Origin: Bradyrhizobium sp. BR13661
Lineage (GTDB): Bacteria > Pseudomonadota > Alphaproteobacteria > Rhizobiales > Xanthobacteraceae
Direction: 5' to 3'
DNA: 47,962 nt
NCBI RefSeq assembly: GCF_029892425.1
Contig: NZ_JARXWB010000047.1
Span: forward strand, 1 to 47,962
Positions within the stretch are counted from its first letter, which is position 1. Each line of letters begins with the position of its first letter. The notes below the pieces were generated by a model that saw nothing but the letters and a program-made list of their open reading frames with translations, searched no databases and was not told where the DNA came from. This document shows, one piece after another, positions 1 to 6,597 of this stretch. Made by a program: the position numbers and the translations under genes.

Positions 1-283
1 CTGTCCGCGCCTTCAACGAAGCGTCCCATCCGTGTCCTCCATCAGGAAACGGAGGAATCGTAGCCGACTCGTGGCTTTTCACACAGCCAGGGTCACAAGC
101 GGTAATGCTCTGGCCCACTACAAGATTTCCGCTCGCCCTCAGGAGCCGACATGAGTACACGCGCTAAATCTCCCCATTTTGTGGATACATGGAATCTTCG
201 GCTGATCGGACAACAGGGCCTTCGCGCCAGCGAATCTACGCCCCCTACCCCTAAGCGACGGATGGCGCCGCGCGTGAGCCTTC
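1..283. other. No supported gene at left edge
   Basis: I see no convincing gene here. A plus-strand frame from ATG 151 has a good AGGAG ribosome site at 141-145, but its translation past about 30 residues has no protein character and it runs antisense to the HNH gene. It may be the broken start of a lost gene. Confidence 0.4.
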
Positions 284-583
284 TCACAGCACGCGCCGGC
301 CTCGCTGGCCGTGCTGCCGATTATGGCACCGCATGCACAGGGTACGCAGGTTGGCCAAGGTATCGGTCGAACCGGGCGTACCGCGCTCAACGATGTGATG
401 CGCCGTCAGCCTGTCGGTCGGGGTGGTGCAGAACCGCTCCGTGCACCGATTGCCGTCGCGCTGCAGGCACGCGGCTCGTAAGGCGCGCCAGCCGGCAGAT
501 TTGTAGAAGGCGTCGCTGTTGAAGGTCGGTCGTTTATACGGCCGCCATTGGGCGGGCCGGAATTGCTTTGCTCGTGTTGGCAT
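284..583 (-). CDS. HNH endonuclease, small phage-type
   Basis: The 99-residue protein carries an HNH nuclease fold: a Cys after RDGNR (about residue 47), then AHHIVERG (about 61-68), an Asn in LANLRTLC (about 78-85), and CMRCHNRQHG near the C-terminus. The first His pair, the Asn and the final His are the usual metal-binding and catalytic positions. Small stand-alone HNH proteins of this type sit in phages and mobile elements, often beside terminase genes, and cut DNA. The start at 583 has an AAAGGAAAT ribosome site. No terminase or other phage gene is visible nearby, so this is probably a leftover of a mobile element. Family assignment is secure; its present function is unknown. Confidence 0.8.
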   Translation of the reverse strand: MPTRAKQFRPAQWRPYKRPTFNSDAFYKSAGWRALRAACLQRDGNRCTERFCTTPTDRLTAHHIVERGTPGSTDTLANLRTLCMRCHNRQHGQRGRRVL

Positions 584-639
584 GATTTCCTTTGATCTAA
601 CCCAAAGGGCGCGTTCCTAGACGCGCTCCGTTTATCGGC

Positions 640-777
640 ATGAAGCAGCCTCCCGAAGAGCGCCCGCCCGACAGAGAGGAGAAGCTACCTCCGCTGGATG
701 AGGCACGCAGACTGCTTGCGCAATACATTGACGACCTGCGCCAAATCATCGCGAAGCTGCGCGACCGGCCTAATTGA
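640..777 (+). CDS. Small hypothetical protein, 45 aa
   Basis: The reading frame ATG 640 to TGA 777 encodes 45 residues. A proline- and charge-rich start (MKQPPEERPPDREEK) is followed by one amphipathic helix (DEARRLLAQYIDDLRQIIAKLRD). The regular helix heptads and codon use look like a real small gene. I do not recognise a named family. It lies between the divergent HNH gene and a convergent small helical gene. It could act as a dimerisation or antitoxin-like helix, but nothing shows this. Confidence 0.45.
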   Translation: MKQPPEERPPDREEKLPPLDEARRLLAQYIDDLRQIIAKLRDRPN

Positions 778-789
778 GGCGCTAGTGCG

Positions 790-963
790 CTAGTTGGACG
801 ACGCTTGCCAGCCTGTGCCCGCAGTCAGGCGGCCCAGCTTAGCTTTTTTAAGCTGCAGCTTCGCGCGTTCCGCTTCAACGATATGGCCATCGCGTTCGAG
901 CACATCGAGCAGTATCTCTAGGTTCTCAATTTGCTTGCGAAGTTCACTTATTTGTTGCTGCAA
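790..963 (-). CDS. Small coiled-coil hypothetical protein, TTG start
   Basis: I place the start at TTG 963, because a GAGGG ribosome site sits seven bases upstream and the frame above it has low-complexity, non-protein character. The resulting 57-residue protein is one long coiled coil (QQQISELRKQIENLEILLDV), followed by LERDGHIVEAERAKLQLKKA. The same LDVLE-DGH-V-E-A core occurs in the gene at 3880-4113, so the two are paralogues. The function is unknown. The DGH turn between two helices suggests a helical hairpin. Confidence is moderate; the alternative is an unneeded longer start. Confidence 0.5.
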   Translation of the reverse strand: MQQQISELRKQIENLEILLDVLERDGHIVEAERAKLQLKKAKLGRLTAGTGWQASSN

Positions 964-1281
964 TTGCGTACCCTCAAAAAAATAAAGGCAACGTACCGAG
1001 TTCGACTTAACCAAAAGTTCTTGCCGAATTTCGATAGACCGTTTCGAAACTCGCCGGGCGTACCGATTATGCAATGAGATTTGCCTCCATGGAATCGATA
1101 CTGGAAGCCATTCGAACCGTCTACGCCAAACAAAGCGGCGGGCCGTGACACGTTGAACGACAGTGACCTTGCCCAACACCGCCCGAGCCCTCAAACTCAC
1201 CAGCGGCCTCGCCAGCCGGTTCTAAAGGCATGACCACCGACCTGCGGTAATGAGGCTCCCGGTCACCCTTCTAAGAGAAAC
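964..1281. other. Stretch without a supported gene
   Basis: No reading frame here has convincing protein character on either strand. The minus-strand extension of the 790-963 gene runs through it but looks non-coding. Confidence 0.4.
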
Positions 1282-1344
1282 CCGATTATTCCGATTACTC
1301 CAGTTATTCATTAGAGGAGTAGTCAGAGTAACCAGAATAATCAG
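1282..1344. repeat. Inverted pair of three-fold 9-bp repeats (hairpin)
   Basis: Three tandem 9-mers, CCGATTATT, CCGATTACT and CCAGTTATT (1282-1308), are followed after a 9-base loop by AGTAGTCAG, AGTAACCAG and AATAATCAG (1318-1344). The second set is the reverse complement of the first with transition-type differences only, so in RNA most mismatches could become G-U pairs. The result is a potential 27-bp hairpin built from a 9-base period. Confidence 0.75.
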
Positions 1345-1359
1345 AGTTCTATAGAGCGG

Positions 1360-1590
1360 TTAGGCAGCCTTTCCGAATTGTGTTGGCACGGTGGTCAAAC
1401 AGCACCGGGAAGAGGTCTTCGAGCCGGCGGAAAGGTTGCCTGCCAAGTCGTCGAGCTCATCCGCGATATGCGCAAGATCGAGCTCGTCGAACCGGTTCGC
1501 ACGGATCAATGAAGCTTGGCGCGAGGCCCAGGTCGAGCGGCGCGGTAGACGTGCTCCTTCTGCGCGCGGCTGATGGGTGCCGTAGTGCAC
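1360..1590 (-). pseudogene. DUF29 family protein, frameshifted remnant
   Basis: The translated minus strand contains the signature of the DUF29 family: TWASRQASLIRANRFDELDL then AHIADELDDL, which is the usual W-xx-QA-x-LLR-xx-FDELD-xx-IA-E-I block near the start of these proteins. After DDLAGN the frame is lost; the expected LEDL-PVLFDH helix appears in another frame (RRLEDLFPVLFDHRANTIRK). The usual protein is about 140-150 residues, so the gene is both frameshifted and truncated. DUF29 genes are common on cyanobacterial and proteobacterial accessory regions and have no assigned function. Confidence 0.7.
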
Positions 1591-1597
1591 GTCCCAT

Positions 1598-1798
1598 TTA
1601 ACCTAACAAATTTACATTAATCCGAATCTCAACTTGCTGACTGGCTCCTTGAGCCTTAGCTTCGATTTGCCAATCGATCTCAGGTCTTTGCCCCCACCCA
1701 GTACCCACGAAGACCATGTAGTCATTGGCCAGGGTCGCCGGCTTTACCCCAGGGTCGGCGGCCCGCCCTCCCTCCCAACATCGCAGATTCGATAGCAA
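1598..1798 (-). CDS. Possible small hypothetical protein
   Basis: A 66-residue frame with balanced composition and a plausible beta-rich C-terminal half (IDWQIEAKAQGASQQVEIRI). No family was recognised, and the ribosome site is weak. It is kept as a low-confidence call because it lies in the same orientation just upstream of the DUF29 remnant. Confidence 0.25.
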   Translation of the reverse strand: MLSNLRCWEGGRAADPGVKPATLANDYMVFVGTGWGQRPEIDWQIEAKAQGASQQVEIRINVNLLG

Positions 1799-2084
1799 AT
1801 CCTCGCCCCAACCATTCGGCTGAGATTTGCTGCTCGTTAGTAAGAATCGGTCAGGATGGATTTTGGGACGGGGCCGTGGGGGACATACGCGGCTCGGTGC
1901 CGAGGTTGAGGGCCCGCCAAGCAGCCAGCCCCGGCGGGCTCTCCCTCACCGGTTCCGAATTAAATACGTTTCCAACTGTGTCATAAATAACATTGCACTG
2001 CGGCAGAGCTGCGGTAGGCTGCTGCTTACCGGGGCTGGCTCCATATTTCACTTAGATCGTTTTCACCCGGATTTTTCAACAGTG

Positions 2085-2115
2085 AGGCCGCAGTGGTCCC
2101 CCGCTGCGGCCTTTT
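2085..2115 (+). terminator. Rho-independent terminator, plus strand
   Basis: A perfect 9-bp stem AGGCCGCAG / CTGCGGCCT (2085-2093 and 2104-2112) with a 10-base loop is followed by TTT. No clear gene ends here, so the transcript it closes may be non-coding (1800-2084). Confidence 0.75.
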
Positions 2116-2238
2116 ACGTCGGTTTAGATAAACCCGGCTCCATCACGACCACGTGCACGAAATCGTTTGCTGAGTTCACGAAGCACGCCGGAAACGATCG
2201 CGGCCTAACTTCTCGCCATTGCGAGAGGGGATTTCAAA

Positions 2239-2352
2239 ATGATTACGCTTAAAGTGATTGCGCTTGCTCTTGGCGTCGGCGCTTTGTTTGCGATTTATTC
2301 GGCTGACCTAAGCGCCGACTTCGTCCTGGCGATCGTGTCCTGCCTGACATAA
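2239..2352 (+). CDS. Single-span membrane microprotein, 37 aa
   Basis: ATG 2239 follows a strong GAGAGGGG ribosome site and opens a 37-residue protein ending at TAA 2352. Residues 4-22 (LKVIALALGVGALFAIYSA) form one hydrophobic helix, followed by a short polar stretch and a second hydrophobic tail. It is likely an inner-membrane microprotein. No family was recognised. It is followed by a weak GC-rich hairpin at about 2359-2386. Confidence 0.5.
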   Translation: MITLKVIALALGVGALFAIYSADLSADFVLAIVSCLT

Positions 2353-2437
2353 CGAGAAGGTCCGCCAAGTGAACCGGCGGGCCGTTTGCTAATCGCTTGA
2401 GGCGCCGACGGTGCTTGGTCGGCGCTCGCAATTTCCC

Positions 2438-2677
2438 CTACTGATTCGTCAGCGGGTCGACGTAACGAACATGCAGAGTAATGCATGTCTTGGCCCCATC
2501 AAGCCGCACCCTAACCTGATTGGCCGTCACCCCCGGCGCCAGAATCATTCCCTGCTTGCCGCCGAGCCGAGGCCCAGCAGATGCGGCAACAACTACCCGT
2601 CGACCAGCAAGCAGCTCGGCTTTGCCAACAGACTGATCGGCCAATTTCGGCAAGTTGCGGTTTGTGTTGCGCGACAT
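2438..2677 (-). CDS. Small KOW/SH3-like hypothetical protein
   Basis: I place the start at ATG 2677 (MSRNTNRNLPKL), giving 79 residues. The segment AGRRVVVAASAGPRLGGKQG then MILAPGVTANQVRVRLDG resembles a KOW or SH3-like barrel: a glycine-containing turn after R-x-G-x-x-G, then a V-x-V-x-L-D-G strand. Such folds bind RNA, DNA or ribosomal proteins. I have seen the pattern in short rhizobial hypothetical proteins but know no function. The longer frame above ATG 2677 crosses a terminator hairpin and is rejected. Confidence 0.5.
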   Translation of the reverse strand: MSRNTNRNLPKLADQSVGKAELLAGRRVVVAASAGPRLGGKQGMILAPGVTANQVRVRLDGAKTCITLHVRYVDPLTNQ

Positions 2678-2706
2678 AGCAGCCCTATTGTAGGGCCGCT
2701 CCGGCA

Positions 2707-2738
2707 AAAGAAAACCCGCCGACTTGGGAGCCGGCGGG
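2707..2738 (-). terminator. Rho-independent terminator, minus strand
   Basis: Read on the minus strand, CCCGCCG and CGGCGGG form a 7-bp stem (2738-2732 with 2721-2715), followed directly by TTTTCTTTT (2714-2706). It separates upstream minus-strand transcription from the gene ending at 2438. Confidence 0.65.
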
Positions 2739-3017
2739 GTCTCCATGCCTATACATGTCGCGGCAGTTGTCACCCGATCCGCGATAACAAACAATATAGC
2801 GATAGCCGTTGACGTCGGGTTACCGGTTCAGCCACCTGCGGCGAGTCATCAGCAGCTGGCGATCTTTGCGCCTGAGGGACTGAGCCGGGCGCTTAGCGAT
2901 CCACCAGCGTGACTGGTGCCCCACCCGCTGGGCCGACCCGGCCCTGCACATCACCTGTGCTTGACGCATTCGCATGATCACTTTAATCCCGCGCGTGATC
3001 ACGCCGGAGAAAATCAA

Positions 3018-3197
3018 GTGGCAAAGAAGACGAAGAGCAAGCGCAAGGAATATACGAAAGACGACGTGAAGCTACTCAAGGCGCATTCTAAAGCCCGTAC
3101 TCCAGTGGCAAGGCTATCAAAGCTGATGAAGCGCTCTGAGGGGTCATTGAGGCAGAAGGCGCGCAACCTTGGAATTGGTCTAGGACACCAGCGGTAG
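3018..3197 (+). CDS. Small SANT/Myb-like helix-turn-helix protein
   Basis: The start is GTG 3018 with GGAG at 3006-3009, giving 59 residues. The lysine-rich N-terminus is followed by YTKDDVKLLKAHSKARTPVA and then RLSKLMKRSEGSLRQKARNL. This three-helix pattern, with an acidic-aromatic first helix and an S-x-R-x-KA recognition helix, is a small SANT/Myb-type fold. Related proteins with the same pattern lie at 7578-7739 (minus), 11731-11934 and 31803-32051. Their likely role is DNA binding, but no target is known. A perfect 10-bp hairpin follows 20 bases after the stop. Confidence 0.65.
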   Translation: MAKKTKSKRKEYTKDDVKLLKAHSKARTPVARLSKLMKRSEGSLRQKARNLGIGLGHQR

Positions 3198-3216
3198 TTT
3201 GCCTAATCGAAAGCGC

Positions 3217-3245
3217 GGCCCGCCGCCAGCATGAAGCGGCGGGCC
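3217..3245. terminator. Strong GC hairpin after the 3018-3197 gene
   Basis: GGCCCGCCGC and GCGGCGGGCC form a perfect 10-bp stem with a 9-base loop. There is no T-run on either side, so termination would be inefficient or factor-assisted. Confidence 0.5.
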
Positions 3246-3600
3246 CTGCTAAGCCCAGTACCAAAGGTCTTCGGACAGTGGGGCGATTGGCGGATAGCGA
3301 ATTTGGTGGACACCGCGTGGCTACTGCTTTCAGCGTTGAAGTTACCGCACTGGCTGATGATTGCAGGAACTTTTGCTTGTTGTTGTCGGCTCTCTGGGCA
3401 TGTTGCTTGGGGATAGGAGGGCAGAGGAAGTCGATGCCTCTCCCGAGCAGACGATCGAAGCTCCTCCCGAGCAAATGCCGCCCCTCCCAAAACTCCTTAG
3501 CTCTCAAAAGAAAGCTCGGACCTCGGACCTGCGACGGTGATGGGCCAAGAACGCCCAACGCCATTGCACCCGCCAGATGTCACTTTCAGTGTTTTCACGG

Positions 3601-3867
3601 TCAGGGAGCCCCCTCCTCCGAGGATTCATCTACGAAGACGACACCGACGCGATTGCCACTCGACCAGACCAGGCGGCAATCTCTAACGATACGATCCTTT
3701 TCCAACATTAATCGGAAAACGGACCTGATATACCGCTTTGTCGGGAGTTCAATTGCCGCGCCCTTATCCGATATGTTGAACACGCGGCAACGTAAGCTGG
3801 CGCCGTCACCCGAAATGTAAGCGATCTCGTCGGCGTTTGTGCGCTCTACCCTGCGACGCTCCTCCAT
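3601..3867 (-). CDS. PilZ domain protein
   Basis: The 88-residue protein is a stand-alone PilZ domain. It has the arginine-rich entry (EERRRVERT, residues 2-10), the D/N-x-S-x-x-G motif as NISDKG (about 32-37), and a final beta strand NRVGVVFVD. These two motifs bind cyclic di-GMP in active PilZ proteins and both are intact here. ATG 3867 has a strong GAGGAGGTGA ribosome site. It lies 12 bases after the gene at 3880-4113 on the same strand, so they are probably co-transcribed. Likely a c-di-GMP effector; the partner process is unknown. Confidence 0.8.
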   Translation of the reverse strand: MEERRRVERTNADEIAYISGDGASLRCRVFNISDKGAAIELPTKRYIRSVFRLMLEKDRIVRDCRLVWSSGNRVGVVFVDESSEEGAP

Positions 3868-3879
3868 GAGGTCACCTCC

Positions 3880-4113
3880 TCATCCGTGCACCGGCGGATC
3901 ATCGTTCGCAATTTGCTCTAACAGCCGAAACTGGCGTGCGATCCGCACGGCTAGATCCGAGCGCGCCTTTGCGAGGGCCTTCCTTTGTTCGAGCACGTCG
4001 TGTCCGTCATGCTCAAGGACATCAATCAGCGCTGCTTGGTCGTCGATATACCGTCTCCTGGCTTCGATTTCCCGCTGAACGTGCGCGACTTCACCGTCGA
4101 GTTTTGAGATCAT
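3880..4113 (-). CDS. Small coiled-coil hypothetical protein
   Basis: ATG 4113 is chosen because GAGG lies ten bases upstream and the frame above is arginine/serine/proline-rich without pattern. The 77-residue protein is mostly helical (LDGEVAHVQREIEARRRYID), with the core LIDVLEHDGHDVLEQRKALA. The LIDVLE-DGH-V-E-xx-A-L core also occurs in the protein at 790-963. It precedes a PilZ gene by 12 bases, so it may be a partner or adaptor of that c-di-GMP receptor; this is inference from position only. Confidence 0.6.
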   Translation of the reverse strand: MISKLDGEVAHVQREIEARRRYIDDQAALIDVLEHDGHDVLEQRKALAKARSDLAVRIARQFRLLEQIANDDPPVHG

Positions 4114-4311
4114 GGCAATCCTCGAACCCGGCGGCTTTGCCGGGGAAAGCCGCAAGCTAGCCGGCGATTGCCGATGCGAGCGCAAAGACAGGAGCGAAAA
4201 TGCCTTTCGTCATGATGGAAAAGAGGGTGACACGTGAAAATTACGATTTTGCTAATTGGGACAGCGGTAAATTTTTCCTTCGAGCCCTCGCTTCGTCGGG
4301 CTGGAGGCGCT

Positions 4312-4560
4312 CTAAGGCAGGTCGAAAGTTACGCCGATCTTGAAGGGACCTCGCCAGACTACTCGGCACGGCAGCGTCAGATTGTCTTCAGGAACGATCA
4401 GCGTGAACGCCCCGGGAACTGTTGCGCTTCCATCGGAAAGCTGCAGAGCGGCACCGGTAACGGAAAGATCGCGAACAACGCAGGTCGTCTGCTTGGCGCC
4501 ATATTGGATCTGCGCCGGCTTCGAAACGCGATGGCGGGGAGCTCTTCTGGTCTCGACCAC
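4312..4560 (-). CDS. PilZ domain protein
   Basis: This second stand-alone PilZ domain has 82 residues. RRAPRHRV (residues 5-12) provides the arginine motif and DLSVTGA (about 31-37) the D-x-S-x-x-G motif, so cyclic di-GMP binding looks possible. The last strands FKIGVTFDLP are typical. The start is GTG 4560 with GGGAG eight bases upstream, inside the end of the preceding gene. It follows the 4567-4788 gene by only six bases, indicating a two-gene operon. Confidence 0.8.
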   Translation of the reverse strand: MVETRRAPRHRVSKPAQIQYGAKQTTCVVRDLSVTGAALQLSDGSATVPGAFTLIVPEDNLTLPCRVVWRGPFKIGVTFDLP

Positions 4561-4566
4561 GAGGGA

Positions 4567-4788
4567 TCACTCCCAATTCATTCCATATTCGTCACGCGTT
4601 TGGTTGATCCAAAGCAGCGCTGCTCTGCTATCCAACCAGATCAACCGCTCTTCGTCAGCGGCCTCGTCGGAATGCATGTGTAAGACGAACTCGTTTTCGG
4701 CGCCCCTAAAAAGGCTGCCGCACGCCTGACATTCGGCGAGCGACTCAACGGCGATGAACGAATATTTTCGCGTCGAAATGAGTTGCAT
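4567..4788 (-). CDS. Hypothetical protein coupled to PilZ gene
   Basis: The start is ATG 4788 (MQLISTRKYSFIAVESLAEC), giving 73 residues; GGAAAA lies about ten bases upstream. The sequence contains one CQACG motif and a tryptophan-containing acidic tail (EERLIWLDSRAALLWINQTR). No family was recognised. Its stop lies six bases before the GTG of the PilZ gene, whose ribosome site overlaps this gene's end, so translation is probably coupled. Confidence 0.55.
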   Translation of the reverse strand: MQLISTRKYSFIAVESLAECQACGSLFRGAENEFVLHMHSDEAADEERLIWLDSRAALLWINQTRDEYGMNWE

Positions 4789-4887
4789 GAAAAATTTTCC
4801 GCAATCAAAAATATACCCGTACAATCACGGACACGGATTAAGGTCTCCTTAAAATGGGCTAATCAGTGATTGTAAAACTGAGAAATG

Positions 4888-4937
4888 CCACCCGCTCACC
4901 TGTGCAAGATTCTGCACGGTGGAAATGTACAGGTGGC
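4888..4937. repeat. Nested inverted repeats (possible structured RNA)
   Basis: GCCACC (4888-4893) pairs with GGTGGC (4932-4937). CACCTGT (4897-4903) pairs with ACAGGTG (4929-4935). GTGCA and TGCAC (around 4902-4916) form an inner hairpin with a 6-base loop. The arms are mutually exclusive in part, which could allow alternative structures in an untranslated region. Confidence 0.45.
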
Positions 4938-5088
4938 AGAAGCAAAAACGCCGCCGGCTTAAAATTGTCGCGAGCGGCGGCTTTCCAGCCCCGAGGGGGA
5001 AAGATGCAAAACCCCGGTAGAGTTTGGTCTATATCGACTTTGTTAAGGTTCAATGTTCCTGATTTGACAACCGCAGGGGGGAATAGGA

Positions 5089-5381
5089 TTAGACTCCCAA
5101 CAAAGCAACCTCGTCCCAGATGCCGCAGGTCGCGCGGTCAGCAAAGGTTGCGACCCCGCCCTCGTAGATTGGCACATCGAGGGACCACGGCGTCCTGATG
5201 TCGCCGTACGATTTGACGGGATTGTCCCTGTAGAAGTCAGAGATAAACTCCCTGATGCGCGCCGGGGCCTTGGTGATCCAAACGGCTTGCCTTTATAGCG
5301 TCGCTCACCGTGTGCCTCATATTTCGCGCCGATGATCTGCATCTTCGCAGAGACATCTATTCTAACAGGCAGCAAAGCCAT
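5089..5381 (-). pseudogene. Unknown protein split by a frameshift
   Basis: Two halves read well in different frames. From 5381 the first half (MQIIGAKYEAHGERRYKG) is coherent until about 5275. The second half continues one frame away as QAVWITKAPARIREFISDFY, then DNPVKSYGDIRTPWSLDVPI, and ends with GIWDEVALLGV at a stop at 5089-5091. The single-frame translation after residue 35 is arginine/serine-rich and unlike protein, so I read this as one gene of about 110 codons broken by an indel near 5275-5285. I do not recognise the family. Confidence 0.55.
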
Positions 5382-5440
5382 CGACTCGCGATGCCGGTTT
5401 TGTTGTCGTGATCTCGCTTTGCGCTTTGCCCTTACGCTCT

Positions 5441-5819
5441 TCAGCTGATGAACTTGCCGGAATGCTGCGTACAGTGCGGTAGAAATTGGTGACGTCCGGA
5501 CAAAGACCTCGAAGCGTTCGCCAGCCGGCGCGCTGCATACGCACGTGCATCGAAATCGCAGTCAAACGGCAGTTCGGCCGCATATGACGCGCCGAGCACT
5601 GGCGCGTCTTTGGACCAAATGCGGTGGTCCACCGCACCGATGCGCAGCACAGCGTGCCAGCCGTCGACAGCGCGGCGCACCTCGCCAGCTGAAAGGTCAA
5701 GCCAGTGGCTGAGAGGGCGCGCTGCCGGCGCCGGCCACTGCGACCTTGACCGGAACCACCGCCGCGAGAACTTCCGGCGTCCAAAAAATCGTCTGCTCGT
5801 CGAACGACCTATGCGGGTC
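5441..5819 (-). pseudogene. FseA-like DUF2285 part, copy 1, degraded
   Basis: This follows the DUF6499 gene in the +1 frame. Skipping the T of its TGA stop (5820) reads DPHRSFDEQTIFWTPEVLAA and on to a valine/alanine-rich strand. An extra G at about 5702 then shifts the frame, after which DUF2285 continues as HWLDLSAGEVRRAVDGWHAV and ASYAAELPFDCDFDARAYAA. Homology with copy 2 (12710-13284) stops at about 5523, so the last helices are missing. In ICEMlSymR7A, FseA is DUF6499 fused to DUF2285 by programmed ribosomal frameshifting, and the DUF2285 part binds DNA. Here the DNA-binding half is broken. Confidence 0.7.
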
Positions 5820-6012
5820 ATGGGCGAAAGCAGATACCCCATTTCCTCCTGAATTCCTCAGTCACCTCGCCGTTCGGACTTTTGGCAATCATCACCTCGT
5901 ACTCACGCCGATAGTCGGCGTTGCGGCGCAGACATTCCCAGGCGATGTCGGTGACTTCCGCGTCTTGTAGGCTCTTGTAGGAATCCGGCGCCCGCCAGTC
6001 GAATTCAGGCAT
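5818..6012 (-). CDS. DUF6499 domain protein (FseA N-terminal part), copy 1
   Basis: The start is ATG 6012 (MPEFDWRAPDSYKSL), giving 64 residues and ending EEFRRKWGICFRP-stop. The pattern FDW-R-P-x-Y, then AWECLRRNADYRREY, then F-x-x-KWGICFRP is the DUF6499 domain that forms the N-terminus of the conjugative-element activator FseA. In FseA this domain contacts DUF2285 and is the target of the anti-activator QseM. The TGA after CFRP is conserved in copy 2, with the continuing domain in the +1 frame, which supports a programmed frameshift site (CCA TGA C). This part is intact although the downstream domain is not. Confidence 0.75.
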   Translation of the reverse strand: MPEFDWRAPDSYKSLQDAEVTDIAWECLRRNADYRREYEVMIAKSPNGEVTEEFRRKWGICFRP

Positions 6013-6095
6013 TGCTTCCACCCCATTGCACGCAGGTAACAAGGATTGCGGCGCAATAAGGATGAACGAGGCGGTTGTAGGAAGACCCTAATTTG

Positions 6096-6109
6096 GCACC
6101 ACGTGGTGC
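6096..6109. promoter_or_regulatory. 14-bp palindrome before the FseA-like gene, copy 1
   Basis: GCACCACGTGGTGC is a perfect palindrome about 85 bases upstream of the DUF6499 start. It is conserved exactly at 13368-13381 in the second copy, while bases around it differ. A regulator operator is likely; a LuxR/TraR-type box is one candidate. Confidence 0.65.
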
Positions 6110-6178
6110 GCCGGAAGCACCACCGGTCGGCAAAAGAAAATAGTTCTGTCTGCAAGAAGACCGGCCGGGGATTTTCAT

Positions 6179-6451
6179 CTATTTGGAGCCAGTGCTGCGC
6201 AAGAGGCGCCCCTGCTCCGTCACCCATTTGGCCCGCGCGAGGTGACTCTGATATGCGCTCCGCGCACGGTTCGGCTCTCGCTCGGGGTCCAAATGCAAGA
6301 CCACTCGAGCCACTTCGCGCCAGTCCGCCCCCTCACCTTCGGCCTGCAGAAGGCGCATGTAGGTCACCACATGCCGCTCATCGTAGGCAGTGAGAATTTG
6401 ATCTGCGGGCGCAGCATCGGCGACGTCTGGGTCGAGCGGCGACTTCCTCAT
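6179..6451 (-). CDS. QseM-like DUF2285 anti-activator, copy 1
   Basis: The 90-residue protein matches the stand-alone DUF2285 type: SPLDPDVADAAPADQILTAY, ERHVVTYMRLLQAEGEGADW, then REVARVVLHLDPEREP and a final helix AYQSHLARAKWVTEQG. It is strongly acidic. In ICEMlSymR7A, QseM is a single, negatively charged DUF2285 domain that binds the DUF6499 part of FseA and blocks activation of excision and transfer. ATG 6451 has GGAG seven bases upstream. It is divergent from an XRE regulator (6598) and upstream of the FseA-like genes, as expected for this circuit. The gene is intact. Confidence 0.75.
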   Translation of the reverse strand: MRKSPLDPDVADAAPADQILTAYDERHVVTYMRLLQAEGEGADWREVARVVLHLDPEREPNRARSAYQSHLARAKWVTEQGRLLRSTGSK

Positions 6452-6549
6452 AAAACTCCGCGCCTTAGATTAGACAATTTCTAACATGCGCGCCGGATGG
6501 AGCAGAAGCGTTAAGACTGTCGCGGGAGCCGTCCGGCCGGCGTTTTGTA

Positions 6550-6574
6550 GAGAATACTCCGTGGAGAAATACTC
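6550..6574. promoter_or_regulatory. Candidate operator repeats between the qseM-like and XRE genes
   Basis: GAGAATACTC (6550-6559) is repeated as GAGAAATACTC (6564-6574), and CTCCGTGGAG at the junction is itself an inverted repeat. The site lies 23 bases before the XRE start, where an autoregulator would bind. Confidence 0.45.
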
Positions 6575-6597
6575 TTCAAGGACATGCTCTCTCGCGT

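Noticed and set aside
151..522. Plus-strand frame with a good ribosome site
   Set aside because: Runs antisense to the HNH gene and loses protein character after about 30 residues.
5362..5784. 140-residue minus-strand frame in the first FseA-like copy
   Set aside because: Third-frame shadow: serine/arginine-rich, while the two other frames carry the conserved domain blocks.
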